From: Mycolicibacterium sp. TUM20985
Lineage (GTDB): Bacteria > Actinomycetota > Actinomycetes > Mycobacteriales > Mycobacteriaceae
DNA: 64,000 nucleotides
NCBI RefSeq assembly: GCF_030295745.1
Contig: NZ_AP027291.1
Location: 2,170,001-2,234,000, forward strand
Direction: 5' to 3'
Positions within the stretch are counted from its first letter, which is position 1. Each line of letters begins with the position of its first letter. Below, piece after piece: positions 43,424 through 52,534 of this stretch. Position numbers and translations under genes: made by a program. Below the pieces are notes generated by a model, which was not told the origin of the DNA, did not search any database, and saw only the letters and a list, made by a program, of their open reading frames with translations.

Positions 43424-44350
43424 ATGCACCACCTCACCGGCACCGCCATCCGCGCGATCACGCGCTACGCGTACGTCCCATTCATGCTGCTCGGCCTCAA
43501 CGGAGCCGCGATAGCCCTCACTGTTGCAGGCACGGCGAAGTATTGGCTCCTAGTCCTTCTTGCCGTCGCGATCGGGATGTCATTCCTGGTGGAACGGATC
43601 ATCCCCTACGACAGCGGCTGGAACCACGACCGCGCCGACAGTGCCCGCGACCGCGTCCACGCCGCAGTCAACGAGGCACTCATCCTGGCCAGCGTCACCG
43701 CCATCCCGCTGCTGGCCAATGTCATTCCGGTCCCCGAGATCTGGCCCCGCAGTTGGTTATTCATTGCTCAGGTATTGGCCGCCATCCTCCTCGCCGACCT
43801 CGGCATCACGCTGGTCCACCGGGTCAGCCACCACGTCGGGATGCTGTGGCGCTTGCACGCCGTGCACCACAGCACCACCCGCATGTACGGCCTCAATGGC
43901 CTCATGAAGCACCCGCTGCACCAGACCGTCGAGATGACTGCGGGCGTGGCCCCGCTGATCCTGATCGGCCTTCCCGTCGACGTCGCTTCGGTGCTCGCCC
44001 TCGCCGTCGCAATCCAGCTGCTCCTGCAGCACTCCAACGCCGACTACCGCATTGGCCCCGCCAAGCACCTGCTCGCCCTCAACGAAGGCCACCGCTTCCA
44101 CCACCTCAAATGGGCCGGCGTCGGCGACGTCAACTTCGGACTATTCACCCTGATCTGGGACCACCTGATGTACACCTATTGCTACGACCCCACCCGCCGC
44201 TTCGACTCCACCCAACTGGGGATCGCCGTCAAACCCGACTACCCCTCCGGCTACCTGAAGCAGATGACGTACCCGTTGACGACCGCCGGCGGGTGCGCAT
44301 CCACATCGCAAGCCTCGACATCCACCGCAGCGGTCATTGCGACTCGATGA
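43424..44350 (+). CDS. Sterol desaturase/fatty-acid-hydroxylase-family membrane protein
   Basis: The 308-residue protein has four or five helices and the His boxes TLVHRVSHHVGMLW, LHAVHHSTTRMYGLNG, LQHSNADYRIG and GHRFHHLKW, which form the di-iron centre of the family. The start at 43424 (MHHLTG) follows the AraC stop by 47 bp; an in-frame longer start at 43301 overlaps AraC. A lipid-modifying reaction in the membrane is expected; the substrate is unknown. Why it lies in a copper cluster is unclear. Confidence 0.9.
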   Translation: MHHLTGTAIRAITRYAYVPFMLLGLNGAAIALTVAGTAKYWLLVLLAVAIGMSFLVERIIPYDSGWNHDRADSARDRVHAAVNEALILASVTAIPLLANVIPVPEIWPRSWLFIAQVLAAILLADLGITLVHRVSHHVGMLWRLHAVHHSTTRMYGLNGLMKHPLHQTVEMTAGVAPLILIGLPVDVASVLALAVAIQLLLQHSNADYRIGPAKHLLALNEGHRFHHLKWAGVGDVNFGLFTLIWDHLMYTYCYDPTRRFDSTQLGIAVKPDYPSGYLKQMTYPLTTAGGCASTSQASTSTAAVIATR

Positions 44351-44615
44351 TGCAGGCCTTCAGATTCCCGATGTCCGTGGCGCTCGACTAGTCAAGGGTA
44401 GGAAGAGTCGACGCCGCACATGCCAACGCGCCCAACAAATTACATATGTGTTGTTCTGTTACTGGTGTTAACAAAGGGGCTGATGTGATGTACGTTCGGT
44501 CTATATCCGTTGCTGCTACGTACTGAGATGGCCCGTAGAACGGCGACCGGCGCACGAGTCGACGGCACTTCTGGCCCGACGGGCTATGGCCGCCTCAGAA
44601 GGAGAACTGACCTCG

Positions 44616-45383
44616 ATGCCCTCCGTATTTCGGCTTAGCAAACATGGTCGACCTCTCAGCGCGTCGCCGAAGGCGGAAAGCGCAGGGCCACGTCGCTATG
44701 GCTTCACGCGTCTCCTCCTCGTCGGATGCGCCGTGACGGCGATCGTTCTGGCCACACCCGCTCACGCTGAACCCGTCAGCCCATGGGATCCGTTGCTGCC
44801 GAGCGTTCTTAGCGCGGGGGCCCCAGGTGATCCGGTGGCGATCGCGAACGCCTCCCTACAGGCCAGCGCCAACGCGGCAAAGACCACCATGGACATGGGA
44901 CGCAAATTCCTGAGCAGCCTGGGCTTGACGAGCCCGGCGAGCGATCCGGGCTTCAGCCTGAGCGGCAACCGGGTCTACGGCGCGCAAGCCATCGAATACG
45001 TGATTCGCCGAGCCGGATCCCAGCGTGGTGTGCCCTACTCATGGGGCGGCGGTAGCCTGAACGGACCGAGTCGCGGAATCGATTCTGGCGCAGGCACTGT
45101 CGGATTCGACTGCTCGGGTTTGACTCGCTATGCGTTCGCCGGCGTCGGCATTCTGCTTCCTCGCTACTCCGGCGCTCAGTACGACGCCGGCCGAAAAGTC
45201 CCCCCGTCGCAGGCCAAGCGCGGCGACCTCCTGTTCTGGGGTCCCTCCGGGGGCCAGCACGAAGCCCTTTACTTGGGCAACGGCCAGATGCTCGAAGCGC
45301 AACAAACCGGGGTGCCCGTGAAGGTCTCACCCGTGCGCACCGGCGGAATGACACCGTACGTAACCCGTATCATCGAGAGCTAG
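44616..45383 (+). CDS. NlpC/P60 peptidoglycan endopeptidase (RipB-like)
   Basis: The 255-residue secreted hydrolase has a signal sequence (FTRLLLVGCAVTAIVLATPA), the short segment DPVAIANASLQ to GRKFLSSLGL shared with the RipA-like gene, and an NlpC/P60 domain: VPYSWGGGSLNGPSRGID, VGFDCSGLTRYAFAG (Cys near 165), GQHEALYLGNGQMLEAQ and TGGMTPYVTRIIES. It lacks the coiled coil, as in RipB. GGAG precedes the ATG at 44616. It is the last intact gene before the probable island edge. Confidence 0.93.
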   Translation: MPSVFRLSKHGRPLSASPKAESAGPRRYGFTRLLLVGCAVTAIVLATPAHAEPVSPWDPLLPSVLSAGAPGDPVAIANASLQASANAAKTTMDMGRKFLSSLGLTSPASDPGFSLSGNRVYGAQAIEYVIRRAGSQRGVPYSWGGGSLNGPSRGIDSGAGTVGFDCSGLTRYAFAGVGILLPRYSGAQYDAGRKVPPSQAKRGDLLFWGPSGGQHEALYLGNGQMLEAQQTGVPVKVSPVRTGGMTPYVTRIIES

Positions 45384-45950
45384 CGCTCGGCTCAAATTCG
45401 TGGGCAATACATTTTGCACCGGGGAGTGCGGGACCGGCGCGCTCAAACAGGGGGCTATCGTTCGCGGCTGATTGTTGTATGGGCTTTAGTTGGAGCTCAC
45501 GCCGGTTGCGTAGTTCGAGGGCAAGGCTAGCCACGCCCGGGTGCACGAGGACATTTGCAATCCGGCCTAGGCTAGGGCGTAACGCGGGTTCGATGCGGAC
45601 TTTAGTCTGCAGGTTGAGACCAACTTCGGCGGCGGCAATCCGCACTTCGAGATCCCTCAGCTGCTGTCCATGCACAAGGCGGGCAAGCTGCCCGAGGCCT
45701 TCCAGGATTTGGTAGAGACGAAGTGGTTCTAGCCTGCGACGCCTTCGCGGCCGGTCCCGAGGTCTATCGCCACGGTCACCGGGTGTCGTTCTCAAACCCC
45801 CGCTGTGCCAAGAGTGTGCCACGACGCGCAGAAACGGCCGAGAAGCACCAGACGCTGCGTAACGCTTGCAACGCTCTGAGCTGGGCATATCCTTACCAAG
45901 AGGAACGCAGCGTTACAGCTGAAACGACACGTGGCGGCATTTACACACCA
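45384..45950. other. Degenerate region at the island edge
   Basis: No intact gene is recognised. A plus-strand frame ending at 45732 reads NFGGGNPHFEIPQLLSMHKA and GKLPEAFQDLVETKWF, which may be a gene remnant of unknown family. From about 45810 the sequence looks like the tail of a mobile element before an attachment site (GTGCCACGACGCGCAG). Confidence 0.4.
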
Positions 45951-45983
45951 GCGGTCGTGGGTTCGATCCCCTCCGCGCCCACC
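45951..45983 (+). other. tRNA 3'-end fragment, possible att site
   Basis: TCGTGGGTTCGATCCCCTC followed by CGCGCCCACC looks like the T-arm and acceptor end of a tRNA: the loop TTCGATC, four of five T-stem pairs, and a 3' ACC. No D-arm, anticodon or matching 5' acceptor strand (GGGCGCG) lies upstream, so this is only a fragment. Such 3' copies are left by integration into tRNA genes. Confidence 0.4.
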
Positions 45984-45987
45984 GAAG

Positions 45988-46500
45988 TCATTGCAGGTCA
46001 GTCGGTGTGCCGCCCGAAAGGTCGGCTGGGCGCACGAGGATCCGGTAGGACACGGGGCGTCCGCCCTGACCCGCCGTCAGCACGCCCTCGTCCGCGAATC
46101 CCAACCGCTGCGTCAAACGCAGGCTGCGCTGATTCCAGCTCTGGACCGCGGCCCGCATCGACCGGCCGGGGTGGCGGAGAGCGAGATGGCGCACGACGGC
46201 CCAGCCGAACGCGGTGCCCTGCCCGCGGCCGACCAGGCTGGGGTCCATGCCCAGCCCAACGTCGAGCATGTGTGGTTCGACGGCGAGACCCGGAACGCGG
46301 GCCGCGTCGCCAGTGCAGCAGAAGCCGATCAACGTGTCAGCGGCAACCACCGCGTGATGATCGGTCAGGGCGTCGAGGATCGGTTCAGCCGACGGCAGAT
46401 CGTAGACCGACCACGCGCCGCGGTAGCGCCATCGGGCGACTCGCTCGGCGTCCTCACGTGTCATCGGCCGCACCAACACATCTGACCGCAACCCACGCAT
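45988..46500 (-). CDS. GNAT-family N-acetyltransferase
   Basis: This 170-residue acetyltransferase has REDAERVARWRYRGAWSVYD, the acetyl-CoA loop GLGMDPSLVGRGQGTAFGWA and RAAVQSWNQRSLRLTQRLGF, typical of the GNAT fold. The substrate is unknown. It follows purU by 19 bp on the same strand. The start at 46500 (MRGLRSDV) is favoured over an in-frame ATG inside purU. Confidence 0.9.
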   Translation of the reverse strand: MRGLRSDVLVRPMTREDAERVARWRYRGAWSVYDLPSAEPILDALTDHHAVVAADTLIGFCCTGDAARVPGLAVEPHMLDVGLGMDPSLVGRGQGTAFGWAVVRHLALRHPGRSMRAAVQSWNQRSLRLTQRLGFADEGVLTAGQGGRPVSYRILVRPADLSGGTPTDLQ

Positions 46501-46519
46501 GGTGGAACGGTAACCGCCG

Positions 46520-47431
46520 TCAGAAGACCACCGTGTGATTGCCGTCCCGGATGACGCGATCCTCGCAGTGCCACAGAACGGCCCGGGAGAGCACGGCACG
46601 TTCGACGTCGGCCCCGAGCCGGATGAGGTCTTCAACCCCGTGTCGGTGGTTCACGCGCACCACGTCCTGCTCGATGATGGGGCCAGCGTCGAGGTCTTCG
46701 GTGACGTAATGAGCAGTCGCACCAACGAGTTTGACGCCACGTTCACTCGCCCGCCGGTACGGGGCGGCGCCGGTGAACGAGGGCAGGAACGAATGATGGA
46801 TGTTGATCAGTGGGCACCCGACTGCGGCGAGGAAGTGGGGCGTCAGGATCTGCATGTACCGGGCCAGCACGATGAGGTCGACGTTGCCGGTCAACACGTC
46901 GAGTTGGCGTCGTTCGGCATCTGCCCGGATCTCTTCGGGGACGTGAACGAAGGGCACGCCGAAGAGGCTTGCCCGGTCGGCCAGGTCGGGGTGGTTGGAG
47001 ATCACCGCAACCACGGACATGTCGAGCTCGCCCCGGCGGTTCCGCCACAGAAGGTCGAGCAGGCAGCGGTCATCCTTGGAGACCATGATCGCCACTCGCT
47101 TGGGCGTGGATGCCTCGGTGAGGCTGAAGTCCATGTGGAATCGGGTCGCTATCCGCGCGACGAAGTCGCGTTCGAGCGCGTCGCGCGCACCCGACAGCCC
47201 CGGTAGATGAAAGACGGTGCGCTGCATGAACGTTCCACCCGTCGGCTGCGTCGAGTGTTGGTCGAGTGACACGATGTTCGCGCCAGCCTCGGCGAGGAAT
47301 GCGCTGACGGCGGCCACCAGACCGGGGCGATCGCTGCAGCGCAACGACAACCGACCCATGTCGTCATTGACCGGTGACGCCCGCTCAGCGGGTTGGGGGC
47401 CGCCAGCGGCGGTGTCCGTACTCGCGGTCAT
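46520..47431 (-). CDS. purU: Formyltetrahydrofolate deformylase
   Basis: The 303-residue enzyme hydrolyses 10-formyl-THF to formate and THF. An N-terminal ACT domain (LSLRCSDRPGLVAAVSAFLA) precedes the formyltransferase-like domain with MVSKDDRCLLDLLWRNRRGE, INIHHSFLPSF (catalytic Asn/His region) and AHYVTEDLDAGPIIEQD. The start at 47431 (MTASTDTA) follows AAGGGATG; an upstream ATG at 47527 is less likely. Confidence 0.95.
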   Translation of the reverse strand: MTASTDTAAGGPQPAERASPVNDDMGRLSLRCSDRPGLVAAVSAFLAEAGANIVSLDQHSTQPTGGTFMQRTVFHLPGLSGARDALERDFVARIATRFHMDFSLTEASTPKRVAIMVSKDDRCLLDLLWRNRRGELDMSVVAVISNHPDLADRASLFGVPFVHVPEEIRADAERRQLDVLTGNVDLIVLARYMQILTPHFLAAVGCPLINIHHSFLPSFTGAAPYRRASERGVKLVGATAHYVTEDLDAGPIIEQDVVRVNHRHGVEDLIRLGADVERAVLSRAVLWHCEDRVIRDGNHTVVF

Positions 47432-47617
47432 GACGCATCCCTTCTCGATCGCTCGTCGAGGCCGCCTCCGAGAAGAAATGGATCCGAGAAGTGATGCATA
47501 ACAGCATAGAGCTATGCATAGACGCATGCAATCGGCTAGTCTAAGGGGCGGCTAACACCCTAGATCACCGTCTTGGTGCTGACCTGGTTCGTTGAACGGC
47601 GGCGAAAGGCGACATTG

Positions 47618-48070
47618 ATGGTGGAATCACACACGGATGCTTACCCTGACCGGATGGCCGACGGGACGTGGTGGCGATACGTGGCAACGGTGACTGGTAA
47701 TTCCACGCAGAAGGACATCGCCGCTGCGACCGGAATCGACCAGTCCAGCATCTCCCGCTGGCAGCGTGGCAGCAATACTCCGCGCGCGGAAGCGGTGGTC
47801 ACGCTTGCGCGGGTCTACGGTCACTCTCCGGTCGAGGCCCTGGTGGCCGCGGGGTATTTGACCAGTGACGAACTCGGGGTGGTGGAGCTGACGACTCTCA
47901 CCGGTGATCTGACGGGGGCGTCGATCGACTCGCTGCTAAGCGAGCTGCGGCGTCGCCTGGTCGCTGCAGCTGGCAGCAAGGTGCAGTCCTGGCCGCCCGG
48001 TTGGTCCGCCGATGACCCGGGAGTGGGCGGGCCGCAGAATACCGAGGAGGCCAGCGATCTCATCAGCTGA
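47618..48070 (+). CDS. XRE-family helix-turn-helix protein
   Basis: The 150-residue protein has a helix-turn-helix STQKDIAAATGIDQSSISRW with QRGSNTPRAEAVVTLARVYG, then an acidic helical tail. Proteins like this are common in mycobacteria with unknown regulons. It is divergent from purU. An ATG at 47573 is an alternative start; a purine-rich region precedes 47618. Confidence 0.87.
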   Translation: MVESHTDAYPDRMADGTWWRYVATVTGNSTQKDIAAATGIDQSSISRWQRGSNTPRAEAVVTLARVYGHSPVEALVAAGYLTSDELGVVELTTLTGDLTGASIDSLLSELRRRLVAAAGSKVQSWPPGWSADDPGVGGPQNTEEASDLIS

Positions 48071-48952
48071 CAGATCATTCGGTTTCACCCGCGTCATCAC
48101 CTGTTCCAATTCCCACCGCAGGTGGGGGAGTCCGCCGCCGCGGGCAGGTACCCCCTCCTCGGCGCGGGAGGCGGCCAAGCGCCCACCATTCTCTGAGATC
48201 TCCATATACTGAACCCCCTTCTCGAAGGGCCGCTGGCCGGAGTTCTCCTGCCTAGCAACCGCTCGATTTCCTGCGTACCCGTAAATAATCCCACCCCGCC
48301 GCTGGCTCTGTGCCCGCTTTAGCAAAAGCAATCCGCCCGGTCCGCCGTTTACGTAGATGAGCGACGTCACAGGGGCGCCAGTGTGAAAGCCTCCCGGGGA
48401 CGGGATTGCCAGTTCACGTGTATTGCTGCGGAATCTTTACTTTGGCACGGGAAACACATCGCCAAATGGGCGTGTCACAAGGCCTTCCGGCTGGTTGCGC
48501 GGACTCGTGGGACCACGCCCGTTCGAGTCCGGTTGTGTTGCGCGGCAGCACAGCAAACACATAGTCACGTCAGCTCGAATCCCCTCGGCCAACGATCTAC
48601 CTCTGCCTCGACCGATGAGCAGCAAACATTTTGTGTCGATTCGGTGGCGTCGTCGCCGCTGCCCTCGATGAGCCTCGGTACGGCTCTCGCAACGGTTTCG
48701 CAGCCGCGATGTCGATGGCAGCGGGTCATCATTGGGCTGACGCCCTCGATTCGGACGGCACTCGCCAAATAAATTGCTGGCAAAGGGAATCCGATGCGCA
48801 CGATCGCCCTGGCCCGGCGGCAGAAACCCGCTGACTCGACGTCGCGGAAGCCCTGGTTGATGCCGACGACGCCGGGTCCCGGAGGCGGCGCACCCTCTCT
48901 CGGCAATGGCGTAGTCGACGTCATCGGCGAGGGATGGCGAAGACGCCGGGCG
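48071..48952. other. 882-bp region without a recognised gene
   Basis: Several open frames exist on both strands but none has recognisable motifs, ribosome sites or mycobacterial codon pattern. The stretch is less GC-rich in places (48410-48480 and 48690-48790) than its neighbours. I see no tRNA or repeat in it. Confidence 0.5.
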
Positions 48953-49324
48953 TTACGTGCCCGTCTTAGATTGGCCGTCACGCTGCCTGTCGGCCACCGC
49001 GGTAATCCGCTGGTGCGCGGTGAGCAGAAGCCGGTCATTGGTGATCCGGCTCTTGAGTGGTGTCGTTCTGGCGAGCTCGGCCATGTCCTTGGTGATTTGT
49101 TCGGCGATGAGTCGGAGCTTTACGTTGTGCTGCTGGGACTGCCAGCGCAAGAGGTCGAAGGCCGCGTCAGCGTCGATGCCGTAGATGAACATCAGCATGC
49201 CCTTGGCCTGCTCGATGACGGCCCGTTGTTCGGCGATCTCGCGCACGGCCTCGGTTACCGCGAGCCGATATGCTGACGACATCGACTCTTCGATCAAATT
49301 CTTCTCACCGGCTTCGATGCTCAT
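48953..49324 (-). CDS. ANTAR-domain protein
   Basis: The 123-residue protein has the RNA-binding ANTAR helices LAVTEAVREIAEQRAVIEQA, KGMLMFIYGIDADAAFDLLR and WQSQQHNVKLRLIAEQITKD. It has no GAF or receiver domain, unlike many ANTAR regulators, so input comes from elsewhere. GGGAGCAGAG precedes the ATG at 49324. It probably acts as an antiterminator. Confidence 0.9.
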   Translation of the reverse strand: MSIEAGEKNLIEESMSSAYRLAVTEAVREIAEQRAVIEQAKGMLMFIYGIDADAAFDLLRWQSQQHNVKLRLIAEQITKDMAELARTTPLKSRITNDRLLLTAHQRITAVADRQRDGQSKTGT

Positions 49325-49534
49325 CTCTGCTCCCTCGAGAACAACTATCTGTGTTGTCCTGGGTCGGCAGATGCACGACAAGCCGTCGCCAGGGTCCTGG
49401 GGCAACCGATCACACTCATGACGCGAGATATCTCACACCGGTCCGTGGGTACCCGCCAACTCCGTCGATTACACACGTCGTTCTCGGCCCCTGGTTCGCG
49501 CGACCCTTGCGAGTGCTCGTGAGACGCTGCGGGA

Positions 49535-50509
49535 GTGTGTGTGTCCCGCAGTCGCGGCCGAGCGGTCGGCTTGGCGGCGGGTTGGCTGGCCGACCTGCTG
49601 CTGGCCGACCCGCGGCGCGGGCACCCGGTGGCGTTGTTCGGCACCGTCGCATCGTCGTGGGAACGACTCAGCTACTCGGACGGTCGCGCTGCCGGGACCG
49701 CCCACACGGCGGTGCTCCTCGGTGGGCTCGCCGCGCTCGGGCTGGCGGTCGACCGCGCGGCCGCCCGGCGGGGTCCGCGGTGGACCGCGACGGTGACCGC
49801 CGTCGTCACCTTCTTCGTGCTGGGCGGGACGTCGTTGTCGCGGACCGGCAGCGAAATGGCCTCCCGACTGGAGCGAGGCAACCTCGAGCGCGCCCGCGCC
49901 TTGGTGCCGTCGCTCTGTGGTCGCGATCCTGCGTCACTCGACGAGGCGGGCATCGCGCGGGCCACCGTGGAATCGGTCGCCGAGAATACCTGCGACGCGC
50001 AGGTCGCGCCGCTGTGGTGGGGCGCGCTCGGCGGGGTGACCGGGTTGCTGGTCTACCGGGGCGCCAACACCCTGGACGCGATGATCGGGCACCGATCGCC
50101 CCGTTACGAGCGCTTTGGTTGGGCGGCAGCACGTTTCGACGACGTCCTGAACTACCTGCCGGCGCGGGCAACGGGACTTCTGGTCGCGGCGTGCGCTCCC
50201 GCGGTCGGGGGCACCCCTGGCGGGGCCGCGGCCGCCTGGCGCCGGGACGCGGCCCGACATCCAAGCCCCAACGCCGGCGTGGTGGAGGCGGCGTTCGCCG
50301 GGGCTCTCGGTATCCGGCTCGGCGGCCCGACGCAGTACGCCCACCGGCTCGAGATCCGGCCGACCCTGGGGGCGGGGCGGGTTCCGACCAGCGCCGACAT
50401 CAACCGGTCCGTCCGGCTCTCACGCGCCGTTCAGGCGGGGGCAGCCGTCGCCGCCGTGCTCGTCACGACCGCCTGCCGTAGCGGTCGGCGAGCTTCTGCT
50501 CCGCGCTGA
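49535..50509 (+). CDS. cobD: Adenosylcobinamide-phosphate synthase (CobD/CbiB)
   Basis: The 324-residue membrane enzyme attaches aminopropanol phosphate to adenosylcobyric acid in B12 synthesis. Recognisable parts are GWLADLLLADPRRGHPVALF, ATVESVAENTCDAQVAPLWW, GALGGVTGLLVYRGANTLDA, FGWAAARFDDVLNYLPARAT and SPNAGVVEAAFAGALGIRLG. It starts at GTG 49535. Its 3' end overlaps the surf1-like gene by 47 bp, tail to tail. Confidence 0.93.
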   Translation: MCVSRSRGRAVGLAAGWLADLLLADPRRGHPVALFGTVASSWERLSYSDGRAAGTAHTAVLLGGLAALGLAVDRAAARRGPRWTATVTAVVTFFVLGGTSLSRTGSEMASRLERGNLERARALVPSLCGRDPASLDEAGIARATVESVAENTCDAQVAPLWWGALGGVTGLLVYRGANTLDAMIGHRSPRYERFGWAAARFDDVLNYLPARATGLLVAACAPAVGGTPGGAAAAWRRDAARHPSPNAGVVEAAFAGALGIRLGGPTQYAHRLEIRPTLGAGRVPTSADINRSVRLSRAVQAGAAVAAVLVTTACRSGRRASAPR

Positions 50510-51323
50510 GCGGTGCGGTCGACGCCGCCCGCGAGTCGGTCTGAAGCTTCTCCCTACGGCGTTGCTTGACCTCGGCGATGACGAAGTACCCCACGCCGAT
50601 CGGCGCGATGATCCCGAACGCAATCCACTGGATGCCGTAGGACAGGAACGGTCCCGCGTCGAGGTGCGGCAGGCTGATCACCCCGAGACCACCGGGCTGA
50701 TCGTCGACGAGCTGTAGATAGGACCCCGCCAACGGCACACCCGTCACCTGCGCGATCTGCCCGGTGCTGATGGAGTACACCTGCCGAACTCCGGCCTCCG
50801 TGAACGGATCCTTGCCCACGGCAACGGCTTCCGAGTCACGCAGCCGGGCGGTGATGGTGACCGTTTCCGTCGGCGGAGGCGCGAAGTCAGGTACCGCAGT
50901 GCCCTTGTCTGGTTTGACGAAGCCACGGTTCACCAACACGGTGGGGCCGCCGTCGACGTGGAACGGCACCAGCACCTCATAGGCCGGGTTGCCGTCGATG
51001 ACCCGCAGCCGGGCGAGCACCTGTGCGTCCGCCTGGTATCTGCCGGTCGCGGTGACCTGACGCCACTGCGCCCCGGGCGCCGTCGAATCTTGTTGCGGCA
51101 GAAAAGTGGTCACCGTTACCGGCGCCTGGGACAGCGAATCGGAGATCTGCGTGTTCTCGCGTGACGTCGTGGTGTTCTTACCGAGCTGCCACGGCGCCAG
51201 CACGGTGAAGCAGAGGTAGGCGAACGCGATCACCACCACGTAGAGCGCCAGCCACTGCGGCTTGAACAAGAACGCGAATCGGCGCAGGGCGGGAGCGAGA
51301 CGCCCCGGGGATCCGGTACCCAT
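50463..51323 (-). CDS. Surf1-family membrane protein
   Basis: The 286-residue protein has helices near both ends (WLALYVVVIAFAYLCFTVLA and YGIQWIAFGIIAPIGVGYFV) and the SURF1 pattern APWQLGKN, WRQVTATGRYQADAQVL and GPTVLVNRGFV. SURF1 proteins assist cytochrome oxidase assembly. Its ATG shares one base with the ptpA stop (TGATG). Order matches the Rv2234-Rv2235 region. Confidence 0.92.
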   Translation of the reverse strand: MGTGSPGRLAPALRRFAFLFKPQWLALYVVVIAFAYLCFTVLAPWQLGKNTTTSRENTQISDSLSQAPVTVTTFLPQQDSTAPGAQWRQVTATGRYQADAQVLARLRVIDGNPAYEVLVPFHVDGGPTVLVNRGFVKPDKGTAVPDFAPPPTETVTITARLRDSEAVAVGKDPFTEAGVRQVYSISTGQIAQVTGVPLAGSYLQLVDDQPGGLGVISLPHLDAGPFLSYGIQWIAFGIIAPIGVGYFVIAEVKQRRREKLQTDSRAASTAPLSAEQKLADRYGRRS

Positions 51324-51838
51324 CAGCTCGCCATCCCACGTTCGGCGAGCTGTTCGTCGACCCACCGGTGCAAGCCGGGAAGTGACGCCTCGATGACGGT
51401 GAACGTCTCCTCGTAGTCCTGCAGTGATCCGTAGTACGGGTCGTCGACGTCCAGCGCATGGGCGGCCGATCGCGGATCGAAGGAACGCATCATCCTGATC
51501 CGTGCGGGCGGCACCCCGAGGTCGCGAAGGATGCGGACGTGGTTGCGGCCCATCGCGACGACCATGTCGGCCGCCAGGTGATCGTCGTCGACCTGAGCGG
51601 CGCGGTGCCAGGTCGGATATCCCCGCTCGCGCAGGACGTGGGCCGTGCTGTCGTGGGCCGGGTCGCCGACGTGCCAGCTGCCGGTACCCGCACTGCTCAC
51701 CCGGACGGCGTCGGCCAGACCGCGCTCGGCGTTCTGGTGGGCGAACATCTTCTCCGCCATCGGAGATCGGCAGATGTTCCCGGAGCACACGAAGGTCACG
51801 TGCAGCTGTCGCTGCGTTCCTCCCCGATGCTCAGACAC
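51323..51838 (-). CDS. ptpA: Low-molecular-weight protein tyrosine phosphatase
   Basis: This 171-residue phosphatase has the P-loop FVCSGNICRSPMAEKMF (CxGNICRS), SSAGTGSWHVGDPAHDSTAH and the acid loop VDDPYYGSLQDYEETF. PtpA is secreted into macrophages by M. tuberculosis; here its role is not known. It starts at GTG 51838 and overlaps the HAD gene by 8 bp, the known partner order (ptkA-ptpA). Confidence 0.95.
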   Translation of the reverse strand: MSEHRGGTQRQLHVTFVCSGNICRSPMAEKMFAHQNAERGLADAVRVSSAGTGSWHVGDPAHDSTAHVLRERGYPTWHRAAQVDDDHLAADMVVAMGRNHVRILRDLGVPPARIRMMRSFDPRSAAHALDVDDPYYGSLQDYEETFTVIEASLPGLHRWVDEQLAERGMAS

Positions 51839-52478
51839 CGAGCGCCTCCCGCAGATCGTCGATCGTCGCCACGTGCAGGTGGGCGGTCACCGCGCCGGGG
51901 CCGTCGAAGTCCGAAGCGCCGTAGCCCCATTCGACGACCACGGTGTCGATTCCATGTAACGCGGCGCCCTCGACGTCATGGGAGCGGTCACCGACCATGA
52001 GTACCTCGTCCGGCAGCGGACCCAGTTGAGCCAACGCGTGTGCGACCACGTCGGCCTTGGCGGAGCGGGTCCCGTCGGCGCTGGCCCCGGCGATCACCTC
52101 GAAGTGGCCATCGATGCCGAAGTGCTCGATGATCCGCCGGGCCGTCGTTTCGTTCTTCGACGTGGCGACCGCCAGCCGAACTCCCTCGGCGCGAAGGTCG
52201 GTCAGCAATTCGGGGATGCCGTCGAAGAGGCTGTTGATGGCCCAGCCCCTGGTGGTGTAGTCGGCGCGGTAGGCGGTGAAGGCCTCGTCCGCCCGGCCGC
52301 CGAGACCCATGGCCGTGAGCGTGTGGTGCATCGGCGGTCCGACGACCAGGCCGGCGAGGTCGCCGTCGGGCACCTCGGCGCCGACTTCACCGAGCGCATG
52401 CCGGAAGCTCGAGACGATACCGGCGGCGGAATCGGTGAGCGTGCCGTCGAGGTCGAAGATGACTAGCTGGGGGCTCAC
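51831..52478 (-). CDS. HAD-family phosphatase (PtkA-like)
   Basis: The 215-residue HAD hydrolase has motif I VIFDLDGTLTDSAAG, motif II VATSKNE, a Lys before the last motif, and VLMVGDRSHDVEGAALHG. The fold matches phosphoglycolate-phosphatase relatives. In M. tuberculosis the gene before ptpA encodes PtkA, a HAD-type protein reported as tyrosine kinase; this protein lacks the N-terminal extension of PtkA. GTG start at 52478. Confidence 0.9.
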   Translation of the reverse strand: MSPQLVIFDLDGTLTDSAAGIVSSFRHALGEVGAEVPDGDLAGLVVGPPMHHTLTAMGLGGRADEAFTAYRADYTTRGWAINSLFDGIPELLTDLRAEGVRLAVATSKNETTARRIIEHFGIDGHFEVIAGASADGTRSAKADVVAHALAQLGPLPDEVLMVGDRSHDVEGAALHGIDTVVVEWGYGASDFDGPGAVTAHLHVATIDDLREALGV

Positions 52479-52534
52479 CGGTCCATTGTCTACTGTCGTG
52501 GGATGGGCAGTCGCGGAGCGGGTAGGGTACCGCA

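Noticed and set aside
44457..44538. TGTTACTGGTGTTAACA and CTACG...CGTAG upstream of the third NlpC/P60 gene
   Set aside because: Repeats are weak and spacing fits neither the BlaI-type site nor the MtrA motif I know, so no operator is called.
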